A DNA stretch of 64,000 nucleotides, taken from NCBI RefSeq assembly GCF_003946865.1, contig NZ_QXTH01000007.1, positions 62,001 through 126,000 on the forward strand. Reading direction: 5' to 3'. The DNA comes from Antribacter gilvus. GTDB lineage: Bacteria; Actinomycetota; Actinomycetes; Actinomycetales; Cellulomonadaceae. This document shows, piece after piece, positions 16,923 to 25,387 of the stretch. The position numbers were made by a program, and so were the translations under genes. Each line of letters begins with the position of its first letter. The first letter of the stretch is position 1. The notes beneath the pieces are model-generated. The model saw only the letters and a list, made by a program, of their open reading frames with translations. It was not told the origin of the DNA and did no database searches.

Positions 16923-17300
16923 ATGGCCGCCATCACGATCCCCATCCTGCCGAGCGCCGACTTCGACGTCACCGCCGAGTTCTGGTCGGGCTTCGGCTTC
17001 GCCGAGATCAGGCGGTGGCCCGGTGACTACCTCGTCCTCCGCCACGAGGGCCACAGCGTCGAGCTCCACTTCCGCCAGGACGAGGACGTGGACCGGTCGA
17101 CCAACGACGTCGCCTGCTACGTCCGGTTCGGCACCCCGGACGAGGCGCGGACTGCGCACGCGGCCTGGGCGGACGTCGTCGTCCCGGCGCCCGCCGTCCT
17201 GAGCGAGCCGCGGGCAGAGCCCTGGGGAGCCGTGGAGTTCCACGTCATCGACCCGCACGGCAACCTCGTGCGGGTCGGCGGGTTCCCGCCCCGGGACTGA
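16923..17300 (+). CDS. VOC-superfamily (bleomycin-resistance-like) protein
   Basis: 125 residues with a single vicinal-oxygen-chelate fold: IPILPSADFDVTAEFWSGFGF at the start, GDYLVLRHEGHSVELHF in the middle and EFHVIDPHGNLVRVG at the end. This order matches bleomycin-binding/glyoxalase-like proteins, which usually act as dimers binding a metal or a drug. It starts 16 nt after the GH43 stop and may be transcribed with it, but the function looks unrelated to sugars. Confidence 0.75.
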   Translation: MAAITIPILPSADFDVTAEFWSGFGFAEIRRWPGDYLVLRHEGHSVELHFRQDEDVDRSTNDVACYVRFGTPDEARTAHAAWADVVVPAPAVLSEPRAEPWGAVEFHVIDPHGNLVRVGGFPPRD

Positions 17301-17319
17301 GCGCCCGTACGAGGGTCGC

Positions 17320-17955
17320 TCAGCTGGGCGGGCCCTCCAGGGTCAGCTCCGCCAGCACGCACCTGTCCCTCGTGCCCGACCAGGTCCCCCGACGCGACAG
17401 TCTGAAGCCTGCCGAGGCCGCGGCGTCGGCCACGAGCTCGTGCGACTCGAACGCGGCGTGGTTGGACCGGTACGGACGTGGGTTCACGACACGAGGACCG
17501 CGCTGCGTACCGGGCTGTGCCGCGAACGTCGCCGTCACGACCCGACCGCCCGGCGTGAGCACCCGCGCCCACTCCGCGAACACGGCCGCCGGGTCCTCGA
17601 AGAGGTGCAGCGCGGTGACACAGGTGACCAGGTCGACCGACGTGTCAGGCAGCCCGAGGGCGGTCGTGTCGCCCACCACGAGAGTCGCGTGGGGCAGGTG
17701 CTCCTGTGCGACGGCGAGCATCCCCGGCGACACGTCCACGCCGATCAGCCGCACGTCCGGCGTGACCCGCGCGCCCAGCGCCCGGAGCAGCAGGCCGGTC
17801 CCCGTGGCGACGTCGAGCACGACCCGCACCCGAGCGTCGAGGTCCACGAACCCAGCGACGGCCTCGGCGAGCCCTCGATGCATCTCGCTCTCGTCGTAGG
17901 TGGCGGCCCGCTGGTCGAAGCTCGCGACGACGGCGCTCAGGTGCTCGGTGGACAT
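17320..17955 (-). CDS. Class I SAM-dependent methyltransferase
   Basis: 211 residues. Motif I is VLDVATGTGLLLRAL, motif II LIGVDVSPGMLAVA, and the motif IV region is SVDLVTCVTALHLFEDP, as in UbiE/Methyltransf_11 proteins. The N-terminus VASFDQRAATYDES is the usual prelude to that fold. The substrate is unknown. It faces the VOC gene (convergent, 19-nt gap) and lies downstream of the DUF1697 gene on the same strand. Confidence 0.8.
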   Translation of the reverse strand: MSTEHLSAVVASFDQRAATYDESEMHRGLAEAVAGFVDLDARVRVVLDVATGTGLLLRALGARVTPDVRLIGVDVSPGMLAVAQEHLPHATLVVGDTTALGLPDTSVDLVTCVTALHLFEDPAAVFAEWARVLTPGGRVVTATFAAQPGTQRGPRVVNPRPYRSNHAAFESHELVADAAASAGFRLSRRGTWSGTRDRCVLAELTLEGPPS

Positions 17956-17987
17956 GCGGGCAATCTAGACGAACCGCCAGAGCCGGG

Positions 17988-18536
17988 TCACTCCCGTTCC
18001 GCGGCCGCGAGGAGCCTGCGGATCGTGCCCATCGTGCGGGTCGTCGCCGCGCCGGCGGTCATCCGCTCGACCTCAACGGTCGGGCTCCCCGTCCCCGCCC
18101 GCGTGACCTGCGCCAGGCCGACGACGATCCCGTGCCGCTCGGCGAGCAGGTTCACGGTGGTCGCGGCGTTGGTCCATGGCAGGTTGACCGGGAGCGGCCC
18201 GTCGTCGAACACGGTGACCGTCTCGACCCGCTCAGAACCATCGTCCGGGAAGGGGGCGAAGGGGTCGCCCTGCACAGCGTCGGCAAGCTCGTCCAGGGAC
18301 CGGACGAACGCCGCGTCGTCGTATCCCGAGGCCGCCATGAGGAAAGGCGCAGCCGCCTCGACGACGCCTCCCGGATCGTCCGCGTCGAGGAGGACCGTCC
18401 CGTTGGACTGGAACGACCGAGCCGACCGCGCACCCGCGGACACGAGCGCCGCCTCGAGCTCGGCCCGCCCCGGGCTGCGGCTCCGGGCCTGCCCGAGGTT
18501 CATGTTCCGGTAGAGGACGACGCTTTCGTACGGCAC
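17988..18536 (-). CDS. DUF1697 family protein
   Basis: 182 residues. The start YESVVLYRNMNLGQARSRSPGRAELEAALVSAGARSARSFQSNGTVLLDA follows the DUF1697 pattern (short beta strand, NL/VNVG loop, helix, then a fold duplicated in the second half, VNLPWTNAATTVNLL). The family is cytoplasmic and has no assigned reaction. GTG 18536 gives the normal family length; the frame is open further upstream to 18623 but that adds a non-conserved Ala-rich tail. Confidence 0.72.
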   Translation of the reverse strand: MPYESVVLYRNMNLGQARSRSPGRAELEAALVSAGARSARSFQSNGTVLLDADDPGGVVEAAAPFLMAASGYDDAAFVRSLDELADAVQGDPFAPFPDDGSERVETVTVFDDGPLPVNLPWTNAATTVNLLAERHGIVVGLAQVTRAGTGSPTVEVERMTAGAATTRTMGTIRRLLAAAERE

Positions 18537-18685
18537 ACGACGAGCATAGAGAGCAGCGAACGCGGCCGAGGATGCGGCGATGACCTGCCGCGTTGCGGCG
18601 CTCCACGCGGCCGATGGCGCCACGCACCGTCGCGCGCGTACCCTGCTGAGCCCAACTGCTGGATCTTGGGCCTCCAGATGTTGCG

Positions 18686-18691
18686 TACAGT
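18686..18691 (+). promoter_or_regulatory. -10 element of a probable leaderless promoter
   Basis: TACAGT lies 6 nt before the ATG at 18698, the spacing expected when transcription begins at or next to the start codon. No ribosome binding site precedes that ATG. A small inverted repeat (CTGGA/TCCAG, about 18659-18676) lies in the -35 region and might be an operator. Confidence 0.4.
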
Positions 18692-18697
18692 CGGACC

Positions 18698-19165
18698 ATG
18701 CCCACGTTCAGTGCAGTCACCCGCGACCACGTCCTGACCGCCCTGACTGAGTACGACAAGGTCGGCCCCGAACAGTTCCTGTCAGACCACGGGTTCGGCC
18801 CCTCCCGCGAGTACGTGATCTGGCACGACGGCCGCTCCTACGACTCGAAGGCGATCCTCGGCGTGGCCCACGGGTTCGCGACCGGCACCCCGGCACACTC
18901 CGAGGAGTTCGGTATCGGACGTACGGGGACGGCCCCGATCCTCGAGGCGCTCGGCTTCGACGTTCGCGCGGAGATCCTGGACGCCAAGGCAGCCCTTCCG
19001 GCCGGCACCGCAGTGCCCGCCCGAACCGTCAAGGCACCCGCCAAGCGTGCGGCCGTCAAGCGCGAGGTCGTCAAGCGCAAGGTGGTCCAGGAGCGTCCCG
19101 TCATCATCTGCCCCGGCTGCTTCCAGCAGCTGCCCGCCATGGGCAACTGCGACAACTGCGCCTGA
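18698..19165 (+). CDS. ScoMcrA-type N-terminal head domain fused to a zinc ribbon
   Basis: 155 residues. Residues 1-90 (SAVTRDHVLTALTEYDKVGPEQFLSDHGF ... WHDGRSYDSKAILGVAHGFATG) resemble the N-terminal head domain of ScoMcrA, the phosphorothioate/5mC-dependent type IV restriction enzyme of Streptomyces. An Ala/Lys/Arg/Val linker follows, then CPGCFQQLPAMGNCDNC, two CxxC pairs of a zinc ribbon. The SRA, SBD and HNH domains of ScoMcrA are absent. It may be a stand-alone DNA- or protein-binding module. It converges on ogt with a 4-nt gap. Confidence 0.7.
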   Translation: MPTFSAVTRDHVLTALTEYDKVGPEQFLSDHGFGPSREYVIWHDGRSYDSKAILGVAHGFATGTPAHSEEFGIGRTGTAPILEALGFDVRAEILDAKAALPAGTAVPARTVKAPAKRAAVKREVVKRKVVQERPVIICPGCFQQLPAMGNCDNCA

Positions 19166-19169
19166 GCAG

Positions 19170-19727
19170 TCAGAGGTCGAAGAGCGTCGGCTGCTCGAGG
19201 TAGACACCCTCCGTCTCGAGCATCCGCAGCTTCGTGCGCGCCCCGCCCCGAGCGGAGAAGCCGCCGATCTTCTTCCCGGCGGCCAGCACCCGGTGGCACG
19301 GCACGATGGGCGGGAACGGGTTGCGTCCCAGTGCCTGCCCGACGGCCTGCGCCGCACCGGGCGCTCCGAGCCGCGCGGCGACCTCCCCGTAGGTGAGCGT
19401 CTCCCCGGGCGGGATCGCCAGCACCACCTCGTAGACCCGGCGATCGAAGTCCGGGACGGCGCTCATGTCCAGGCGCACCGCGGCGACGTCGCCCGTGCCC
19501 TGGGCCAGCAGCTCCGCGACCTGGGCAGCCGCGTCGGCGATCGGGGCTGGAGGCGGAGCCTCCACCGCCCCGGGGTACCAGCGCCGGACAGCCTGCCGTA
19601 CCTGACCCTCGCCGCCCTGCGGCAGCGTCGAGCCGACGACGGCTCCCGTCTCGTCCCAGACCAGCGCACAGGGCCCGATCACCGTCGGGAACACCACGTA
19701 CGCGAGAGGTGCTGCGTCACGGTTCAC
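19170..19727 (-). CDS. ogt: Methylated-DNA--protein-cysteine S-methyltransferase
   Basis: 185 residues. The active site PCHRV is present in NPFPPIVPCHRVLAAGKKIGGFS, with the upstream helix-turn-helix TYGEVAARLGAPGAAQAVGQAL containing the arginine-finger region (here QAVG, where many family members have RAVG). It removes methyl from O6-methylguanine in a single-use reaction. The N-terminal domain is the short Ogt/AGT type without an Ada metal domain. The C-terminus EQPTLFDL is as in many actinobacterial homologues. Confidence 0.9.
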   Translation of the reverse strand: MNRDAAPLAYVVFPTVIGPCALVWDETGAVVGSTLPQGGEGQVRQAVRRWYPGAVEAPPPAPIADAAAQVAELLAQGTGDVAAVRLDMSAVPDFDRRVYEVVLAIPPGETLTYGEVAARLGAPGAAQAVGQALGRNPFPPIVPCHRVLAAGKKIGGFSARGGARTKLRMLETEGVYLEQPTLFDL

Positions 19728-19792
19728 GGCTCCACCGTACGGCGACCCACCGACAGTCCCGGACGCCGTTCCCGCCGTGGAAGGATCCGGCC

Positions 19793-20836
19793 ATGGTGCG
19801 CTATCCCCGCTTCCTCCAGCCCGGTGACCGGATCGGCGTCACGTCACCCTCCTCAGGAGTTCCGGCCCACCTCCGTGGTCGGCTCGACGTCGCCGTCGCG
19901 TGGCTGCGGGATCACGGCGCCGACGTCGAGGTCGGCGCCTGCCTGGACGGCTCCTCGCACGTGAGCGCTCCGGCCGAGGCCCGCGCCGACGAGCTGATGC
20001 GCATGCTCCTGGACCCGTCGATCCGGGCCGTCGTGCCGCCGTGGGGCGGCGAGACGGCCATCGACCTGGTCCCGCTCCTCGACTTCGACGCCCTGCGCGA
20101 CGCCGAGCCCACATGGGTGGTGGGCTACTCCGACATCTCGACGCTCCTGGTGCCGCTGACCCTGGTGTCCGGCTGGGCCACCGTGCACGGCGACAACCTC
20201 ATGGAGACCCCGTACGAACCGCCCGCCGGCCTGCTCCACTGGTTCGACCTCGTCTCCGGGTACGACGAGGAAGGCGGGCCCGTGAGTACCTTCCGGCAGG
20301 CGCCTCCCGGCATACACCGGGCGAACGACTGGGACCGGTGGGAGGACGATCCGACCCCCACCCGGCACACCTGGAACGGGACGGGAGGCTGGCGGCGCCT
20401 CGACGGCGGCACCGGCGACGTCGACGTCTCGGGTCGTCTGATCGGCGGGTGCATCGAGACCCTCCACCACCTGGCCGGGACCCGCTTCGCCGACCCGGCG
20501 TCCCTCCGGGGCACCGGCGGCGGCGAGCCGCTCATCGTCTACGTCGAGGCCTGTGAGGACAGCGCGTTCTCGATCTGCCGCTCTCTGCACGGCATGCGCC
20601 TCAGCGGCTTCTTCGACGGAGCCGCCGCGGTCCTGGTGGGACGCACGACAGCTCCCGGCTCCCCCACCCTCACGCAGGACGAGGCAGTGCTGGACGCGCT
20701 CCGGCCTCTGGGCGTCCCCGTGATCGCCGACGTCGACTGCGGCCACGTCCCGCCGCACCTGATCCTCGTCAACGGCGCCCGTGCCCGCCTGGTCCATGAC
20801 CCGCACACCTCGTTCCTGGAGCAGGAGCTGGCCTGA
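19793..20836 (+). CDS. S66 family LD-carboxypeptidase / MccF-like serine peptidase
   Basis: 347 residues. The start FLQPGDRIGVTSPSSGVP, the nucleophile block VVGYSDISTLL, and VYVEACEDSAFSICRSL / ADVDCGHVPPHLILVNGARARLVHD fit peptidase family S66 of the MccF branch. S66 members cut the L,D bond of murein tetrapeptides or detoxify microcin-C-like peptidyl nucleotides; MccF-like members often serve in immunity. No signal peptide, so a cytoplasmic role in recycling or detoxification is more likely than wall cleavage. ATG 19793 is the only start leaving the complete domain. Confidence 0.82.
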   Translation: MVRYPRFLQPGDRIGVTSPSSGVPAHLRGRLDVAVAWLRDHGADVEVGACLDGSSHVSAPAEARADELMRMLLDPSIRAVVPPWGGETAIDLVPLLDFDALRDAEPTWVVGYSDISTLLVPLTLVSGWATVHGDNLMETPYEPPAGLLHWFDLVSGYDEEGGPVSTFRQAPPGIHRANDWDRWEDDPTPTRHTWNGTGGWRRLDGGTGDVDVSGRLIGGCIETLHHLAGTRFADPASLRGTGGGEPLIVYVEACEDSAFSICRSLHGMRLSGFFDGAAAVLVGRTTAPGSPTLTQDEAVLDALRPLGVPVIADVDCGHVPPHLILVNGARARLVHDPHTSFLEQELA

Positions 20837-20859
20837 TGCCGCCGGACGGCGCCCCCCGG

Positions 20860-21375
20860 TCAGCCCGGCGACAGGTAGGCCGCCGCCTGTGGCCGCTCGC
20901 CGTCGGGCCTGGTCCAGCCTGCTGGGCCGGAGGTGACTCGGGCCCAGCCCAGCCGCTCGTAGAGGCGGACCGCCGGGCCGCCGTCGTCCAGGACGTCCAG
21001 GGCGAGGCGGCGGCCTCGTTCGGCCGACGCCCGCAGCGCCCGGTCGAGCAGAGCGGCCGCGACTCCCCCGCCTCGCGCTGCCGGGGCGACGAACAGGCGG
21101 CTCACGCCCGCGAGCTGCGCGACGGCGACACTCGCCGCCACAGCGACCTCCGCGGCGTGCTCGACGACGTCGCCCTCGACCAGCAGCACGTGGCCCACCA
21201 CCGCGCCGTCGAGCAGCGCGACCCAGCCGTCGAGCGAACGACCTGGCGAGAGCCAGGCGACAGGGTCCTCAGGCCAGACCATCGGGTATCCGTCCCGCTC
21301 ATGGACGAGGCGGAGCGCCTCCGCCGCGGACTTGAGGTGCTCGGCGCGGCGCTGGACGACATGGATCTCGGGCAC
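20860..21375 (-). CDS. GNAT-family N-acetyltransferase
   Basis: 171 residues with a GNAT fold. Motif A appears as GVSRLFVAPAARGGGVAAALLDRAL (acetyl-CoA pyrophosphate loop, R/Q-x-x-G-x-A form), motif B as DDGGPAVRLYERLGW. GTG 21375 starts VPEIHVVQRRAEHL; a longer frame upstream is open but not conserved in style. The substrate is unknown. It is convergent with the S66 gene (23-nt gap). Confidence 0.82.
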   Translation of the reverse strand: MPEIHVVQRRAEHLKSAAEALRLVHERDGYPMVWPEDPVAWLSPGRSLDGWVALLDGAVVGHVLLVEGDVVEHAAEVAVAASVAVAQLAGVSRLFVAPAARGGGVAAALLDRALRASAERGRRLALDVLDDGGPAVRLYERLGWARVTSGPAGWTRPDGERPQAAAYLSPG

Positions 21376-21512
21376 GCGCCCACCGTAGGCGGTCACGAGG
21401 GCGTGAGGTGTGCGCGCCAGACCGCTTCCAGGTGCGCGTAGCGGCCCGTAGGCGGTCGTGGGAGCAGTCTGGCGCGCACCCCAGCACGAGGCAGCACGGC
21501 GTGGAACCACAG

Positions 21513-22370
21513 TCACGGGAGCACCGCCATGTCCGGCGCGGCCAGGGCGAGAAGCACCACGCACACCACGGCCACCCCCATGCTGAGGCCGAACGGCGCG
21601 CGGCTGCGCGGCCGGGTGACCGCCACGACGCCCGCGGCGAGAGCCAGGCCGACGGCAACCGCCCCGCCGACCCAGGCGGCAGGGCTGGGGGCATCGACAG
21701 GGCCGGCGACCACCACGGCGGCACCGACCACCAGCAGACCCGGGGCGAGCACGCCGGACGCCCGGCGGCCGAGGCGGTGCGGCAGCCCCCGCACCCCCGT
21801 CGCGGCGTCGTCCTCCAGGTCGGGCAGCGTGTTGGCCACGTGCGCTCCCACGCCCAGGAGCGCCGCCGCTGCGACAGCCCAGCCTGCCGGGACGCGTGGG
21901 CCAGGGGCCGCCAGCACGACGAAGACCGCCAGGAGCCCGAAGGACAGCGCGTAGGGCAGCCAGGACCACACCGTCGTCTTGAGAAGGGCGTTGTACGCCC
22001 ACGCGCCGGCGACCGCCACGACATGTGCGACCCCGGCCACGGCGCCGAGCGCGAGCGAGGCCACGACGCACACCGCGAGCGCCACCAGTGCGGCGGCGCG
22101 CAGGGTCCGGGCCGTGACGAGCCCCGCCACCACCGGCTTGTCGGTACGGCCGACGACGACGTCGCGCGGCGCGTCGATCCAGTCGTTGGACCACCCGACG
22201 GAGAGCTGGCCGGTGCCCACCGCCAGCGCGACGAGCGCGACGACGGGCCCTCCGGAGCCCAGGGCGGCGGCGAGCGCGGCGGCGAGGCCGGTCACGACCG
22301 CGGCCGGAGCGGCGTGGCTGGCGAGCACGAGCCCACGGGCAAGGTCGCGTGCGTCGGTACCGGAGACCAT
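21513..22370 (-). CDS. UbiA-family prenyltransferase
   Basis: 285 residues with about nine membrane segments. The Mg-diphosphate motif is SNDWIDAPRDVVVGRTDKP (NDxxDxxxD) and the second Asp-rich motif is NTLPDLEDDAATGVRGLPHRLG. It transfers a prenyl group in the membrane to an aromatic acceptor. The start is divergent from the type III PKS gene with 64 nt between, so the acceptor is plausibly the alkylresorcinol/quinone made by those genes. Its own isoprenoid donor is not evident. Confidence 0.85.
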   Translation of the reverse strand: MVSGTDARDLARGLVLASHAAPAAVVTGLAAALAAALGSGGPVVALVALAVGTGQLSVGWSNDWIDAPRDVVVGRTDKPVVAGLVTARTLRAAALVALAVCVVASLALGAVAGVAHVVAVAGAWAYNALLKTTVWSWLPYALSFGLLAVFVVLAAPGPRVPAGWAVAAAALLGVGAHVANTLPDLEDDAATGVRGLPHRLGRRASGVLAPGLLVVGAAVVVAGPVDAPSPAAWVGGAVAVGLALAAGVVAVTRPRSRAPFGLSMGVAVVCVVLLALAAPDMAVLP

Positions 22371-22434
22371 GACCGTCACGGTACTGCGGCGGGTCCCCCG
22401 CGCGGGTTGCCCGGTCCTGCGCCAGGATGCTGTG

Positions 22435-23547
22435 ATGTCGCGTGTCGTGGCTGTCGAGCCGATCCTGCCCGAGCACGTGTACGCCCAGGAGATGATCACC
22501 GCGGTCGTGGGACCGCTGGTGGCGCCCGACCCGGCACGGACCGCAGTGCTGCGCCGCCTGCACGCGAGCGCCGGCGTGGACCGGCGTCATCTCGCGCTGC
22601 CGCTGGAGGAGTACGCGGGTCTCGGGTCGCTGGGTGCGGCCAACGCGGTCTTCGTCCGCGAGGGCACGCTGCTCGCCGAGCGGGCGTGCCGACGGGCGCT
22701 TGCCGCCGCCGGACTCGTGGCCGCAGACGTCGACCACGTGTTCGCCACGTCGGTGACGGGGATCGCGGCGCCGTCGCTGGACGTGCTGCTCGCCGAGCGG
22801 CTCGGCCTGCGCAGCGACGTGCGGCGCACGCCCTCGTTCGGCCTGGGCTGTGCCGGCGGCGCCGGCGGGCTGGCGCGGGTGCACGACCACCTGCTCGGCC
22901 GCCCTCGCGACGTGTCCCTCCTGGTGTCGGTGGAGCTGTGCTCGCTGACCCTCCAGCATGGTGACGACTCCACTGCCAACCTGGTGGCGTCCGGCCTGTT
23001 CGGTGACGGCGCGGCGGCCGCCGTCGTGGTGGGTGCGATGCACCCGCTGGCGCGGCCGACGTCGGCGCCCGGGGAGCGACCGGTAACGAGCAGTCTGCGG
23101 CGCACAGCGAAGGTGCTCGACACCCGCTCGCGGCTGTACCCGGGCACCACGGGGGCGCTCGGCTGGGAGGTGCGTGACACGGGCTTCGCGATCGTCCTCT
23201 CCGCGGGCCTGCCCGACCTGCTGCGCGCGCACCTGCTCGCCGACGTCAAGGACCTGCTCGCCGAGCACGGCCTGACACCGGCCGAGGTGCCCACGTGGGT
23301 GGTGCATGCAGGCGGACCGCGCGTGATCGACGCGGTGCGGGACGCCCTGGGGCTGTCCGAGGACGCCGTCCGGGAGAGCCGTGCGAGCCTTGCCGAGGCG
23401 GGCAACCTCTCGTCGGCGTCCGTGCTCGACGTCCTCGCCCGGACGCTCACCCGCTCCGACGCCCCGCCAGGTTCTCCGGCCGTGCTCATGGCCTTCGGCC
23501 CGGGCGTCTCGTGCGAGCTCGTCCTGCTGCAGCTGGAGGGCCGCTGA
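22435..23547 (+). CDS. Type III polyketide synthase (alkylresorcinol/alkylpyrone synthase type)
   Basis: 370 residues, chalcone-synthase-like fold. The catalytic triad is visible: Cys139 in FGLGCAGGAGGL, His291 in WVVHAGGPRV and Asn324 in AEAGNLSSASV; the H-to-N spacing of 33 equals that of classical CHS. It extends fatty acyl-CoA starters with malonyl-CoA to give phenolic lipids. The three-gene order PKS, methyltransferase, flavoprotein matches srsABC of Streptomyces griseus. The next gene starts 1 nt after its stop, preceded by GGAGGG inside this gene. Confidence 0.9.
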   Translation: MSRVVAVEPILPEHVYAQEMITAVVGPLVAPDPARTAVLRRLHASAGVDRRHLALPLEEYAGLGSLGAANAVFVREGTLLAERACRRALAAAGLVAADVDHVFATSVTGIAAPSLDVLLAERLGLRSDVRRTPSFGLGCAGGAGGLARVHDHLLGRPRDVSLLVSVELCSLTLQHGDDSTANLVASGLFGDGAAAAVVVGAMHPLARPTSAPGERPVTSSLRRTAKVLDTRSRLYPGTTGALGWEVRDTGFAIVLSAGLPDLLRAHLLADVKDLLAEHGLTPAEVPTWVVHAGGPRVIDAVRDALGLSEDAVRESRASLAEAGNLSSASVLDVLARTLTRSDAPPGSPAVLMAFGPGVSCELVLLQLEGR

Positions 23548-23548
23548 G

Positions 23549-24085
23549 ATGCTCGGTCTCTACATAGCCCTCGTGGCCGCCACGGCGGTCGAGCGCCTGG
23601 CCGAGCTGGTGGTGTCGGCCCGCAACGCCCGGTGGTCGTTCGCCCGTGGCGGTGTCGAGTCGGGGCGAGGGCACTTCCCGGCCATGGTGGCGCTGCACAC
23701 CGGGCTGCTCGTGGCCTGCGTGGCCGAGGCGGTGCTCGCCGGACGGCCGTTCCTGGCGTGGCTCGGCTGGCCGATGCTCGTCCTCGTCGTGGCGAGCCAG
23801 GCACTGCGGTGGTGGTGCGTGACGACGCTGGGGCGCCGCTGGAACACCCGGATCATCGTGGTGCCGGGCCTGCCGCTCGTCTCGGCCGGCCCCTACCGCT
23901 GGATGCGCCATCCCAACTACGTGGCCGTGGTGGCGGAGGGGGTCGCCCTCCCGCTGGTGCACACCTGCTGGGTGACGGCCGTCGGGTTCACCGTGCTGAA
24001 CCTGGTGCTGCTCGCCCGCTTCCGCATCCCGGCCGAGGAGCGGGCGCTCCGGCTCGCCACGACCGGGACACGGGGAGCGGCGTGA
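23549..24085 (+). CDS. Isoprenylcysteine carboxyl methyltransferase-like membrane methyltransferase (SrsB type)
   Basis: 178 residues with about four membrane segments. The C-terminal block GRRWNTRIIVVPGLPLVSAGPYRWMRHPNYVAVVAEGVALPL is the SAM-binding RHPNY motif of the ICMT family. In srsABC the equivalent O-methylates the alkylresorcinol. It is placed between the PKS and the flavoprotein, with an overlapping stop/start (GTGA) to the latter, so the three are one translational unit. Confidence 0.85.
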   Translation: MLGLYIALVAATAVERLAELVVSARNARWSFARGGVESGRGHFPAMVALHTGLLVACVAEAVLAGRPFLAWLGWPMLVLVVASQALRWWCVTTLGRRWNTRIIVVPGLPLVSAGPYRWMRHPNYVAVVAEGVALPLVHTCWVTAVGFTVLNLVLLARFRIPAEERALRLATTGTRGAA

Positions 24086-25230
24086 CGCGCGGCGCCGTGG
24101 ACGCGGACGTCGTGGTGGTAGGTGCCGGGCCGGTCGGCCTGGCGGCGGCGGTGCACGCGAGGGCCGCCGGGCTCGACGTGCTGGTCGTGGACCGGCGGAC
24201 GGGCACCCTCGACAAGGCCTGCGGCGAGGGGTTGTTCCCCGGAGCCCTGCAGGCGGTGCAGGCGCTCGGGACCGATCCCCCGGGACACGTGCTCGCCGGC
24301 ATCAGCTACCGGGTGGCCGGCGGGCACGCCGACCACCGGTTCACCGGCGGGCCGGGCAGAGGCGTGCGGCGCACCGTGCTGCACGCGGCCCTCCGGGAGC
24401 GCGCCGCCGACGTCGGCGCGACGTTCCTGCACGGCAGGCTCACCGCCCTGTGGCAGGACGCCACGGGCGTCGACGTCGAGGTGGTGCCCGGCCGTGGTGA
24501 CGACGGGACCGGAAATGCCGACGGCACGGGCGGAGCCGACGGCACCGGCGGGAGGGCTCCGCTCACGCTGCGCGCCCGCTGGGTGCTCGGGTGCGACGGC
24601 CTGCACTCGACGGTGCGCCGGCTGGCGGGGCTCGAGGTCGGCCCAGGCCCGCGCGACGGGTTGGCCCGCGACCGGTTCGGCCTGCGCCGGCACTTCCAGG
24701 TGGCGCCGTGGACAGACCTGGTCGAGGTCCACTGGGCGCCGCACGCGGAGGCCTACGTCACGCCCGTCGCCGCCGACACGGTCGGTGTCGCGCTGCTCGG
24801 GGCCCGTGCGACGGCGGTGGCTGCGGGGGCGGGGTTCGACGTATACCTGCGCTCGCAGTTCCCGGAGCTGAGCGCCCGGCTCGCCGCGGCGACGTCCGCC
24901 GGGCCGATGCTCGGCGCGGGTCCGCTGCGCCGTCGGTCGCGGCGGCGGTCGGCGGGCCGGGTGCGGCTCGTGGGCGACGCGTCGGGCTATGTCGACGCGT
25001 TGACGGGCGAGGGAGTCCGCGTGGGCCTCGCCCAGGCGGAGGCGGCCGTCCGGCACCTCGACGACGCCGCTGCGTACGAACGCGCGTGGCGCACCGCCAC
25101 CCGGGACTACCGCGCACTCACGTCGGGGCTGCTCGCCTGGGCCTCGAGCCCCGCCCGTGGGGTCATCGTTCCCGCGGCGTCACGAGCACCGTGGCTCTAC
25201 GGCGCCGTGGTGGAACGGCTGGCGCGCTGA
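24082..25230 (+). CDS. FAD-dependent monooxygenase (SrsC type)
   Basis: 382 residues. The Rossmann motif VVVVGAGPVGLAAAVHARAAGLDVLVVDRR opens the protein; CDGLHSTVRRLAG is the DG motif and VRLVGDASGYVDALTGEGVRVGLAQA the GD motif of group A flavoprotein hydroxylases. It would hydroxylate the alkylresorcinol ring, leading to quinones. A low-complexity Gly/Asp/Thr insert lies near residues 143-158 (NADGTGGADGTGG). GTG 24082 overlaps the upstream stop by 4 nt. Confidence 0.87.
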   Translation: MTRGAVDADVVVVGAGPVGLAAAVHARAAGLDVLVVDRRTGTLDKACGEGLFPGALQAVQALGTDPPGHVLAGISYRVAGGHADHRFTGGPGRGVRRTVLHAALRERAADVGATFLHGRLTALWQDATGVDVEVVPGRGDDGTGNADGTGGADGTGGRAPLTLRARWVLGCDGLHSTVRRLAGLEVGPGPRDGLARDRFGLRRHFQVAPWTDLVEVHWAPHAEAYVTPVAADTVGVALLGARATAVAAGAGFDVYLRSQFPELSARLAAATSAGPMLGAGPLRRRSRRRSAGRVRLVGDASGYVDALTGEGVRVGLAQAEAAVRHLDDAAAYERAWRTATRDYRALTSGLLAWASSPARGVIVPAASRAPWLYGAVVERLAR

Positions 25231-25281
25231 CGGGACGGCCTGGTCCGGCTGGGCGGCAGGCCCGGACCGGCGGCGCACGAG

Positions 25282-25304
25282 CCAAACAGTCAAGAAATGT
25301 TTGG
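25282..25304. promoter_or_regulatory. Inverted repeat upstream of the M23 peptidase gene
   Basis: CCAAACA (25282-25288) and TGTTTGG (25298-25304) form a perfect 7-bp inverted repeat with a 9-nt spacer in a conspicuously AT-richer 100-nt stretch between the phenolic-lipid operon and the peptidase gene. It may be an operator of the secreted peptidase; as a terminator it would be weak. Confidence 0.45.
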
Positions 25305-25387
25305 TCAATGGTCAGAACAGCCCATGGTTATGTTCACCGTTCACCCATAGCCTCCTCGTACCGGACCGCCATAGAACGGAGAGCACG

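Noticed and set aside
13799-16972. Very long antisense open frames (for example across the serine hydrolase/GH43 region, 45.9-50.4 kb and 51.8-54.4 kb).
   Set aside because: They arise from high GC content, have runs of Arg/Pro/Ala or His/Asp, no start context and no family resemblance, and lie opposite well supported genes.
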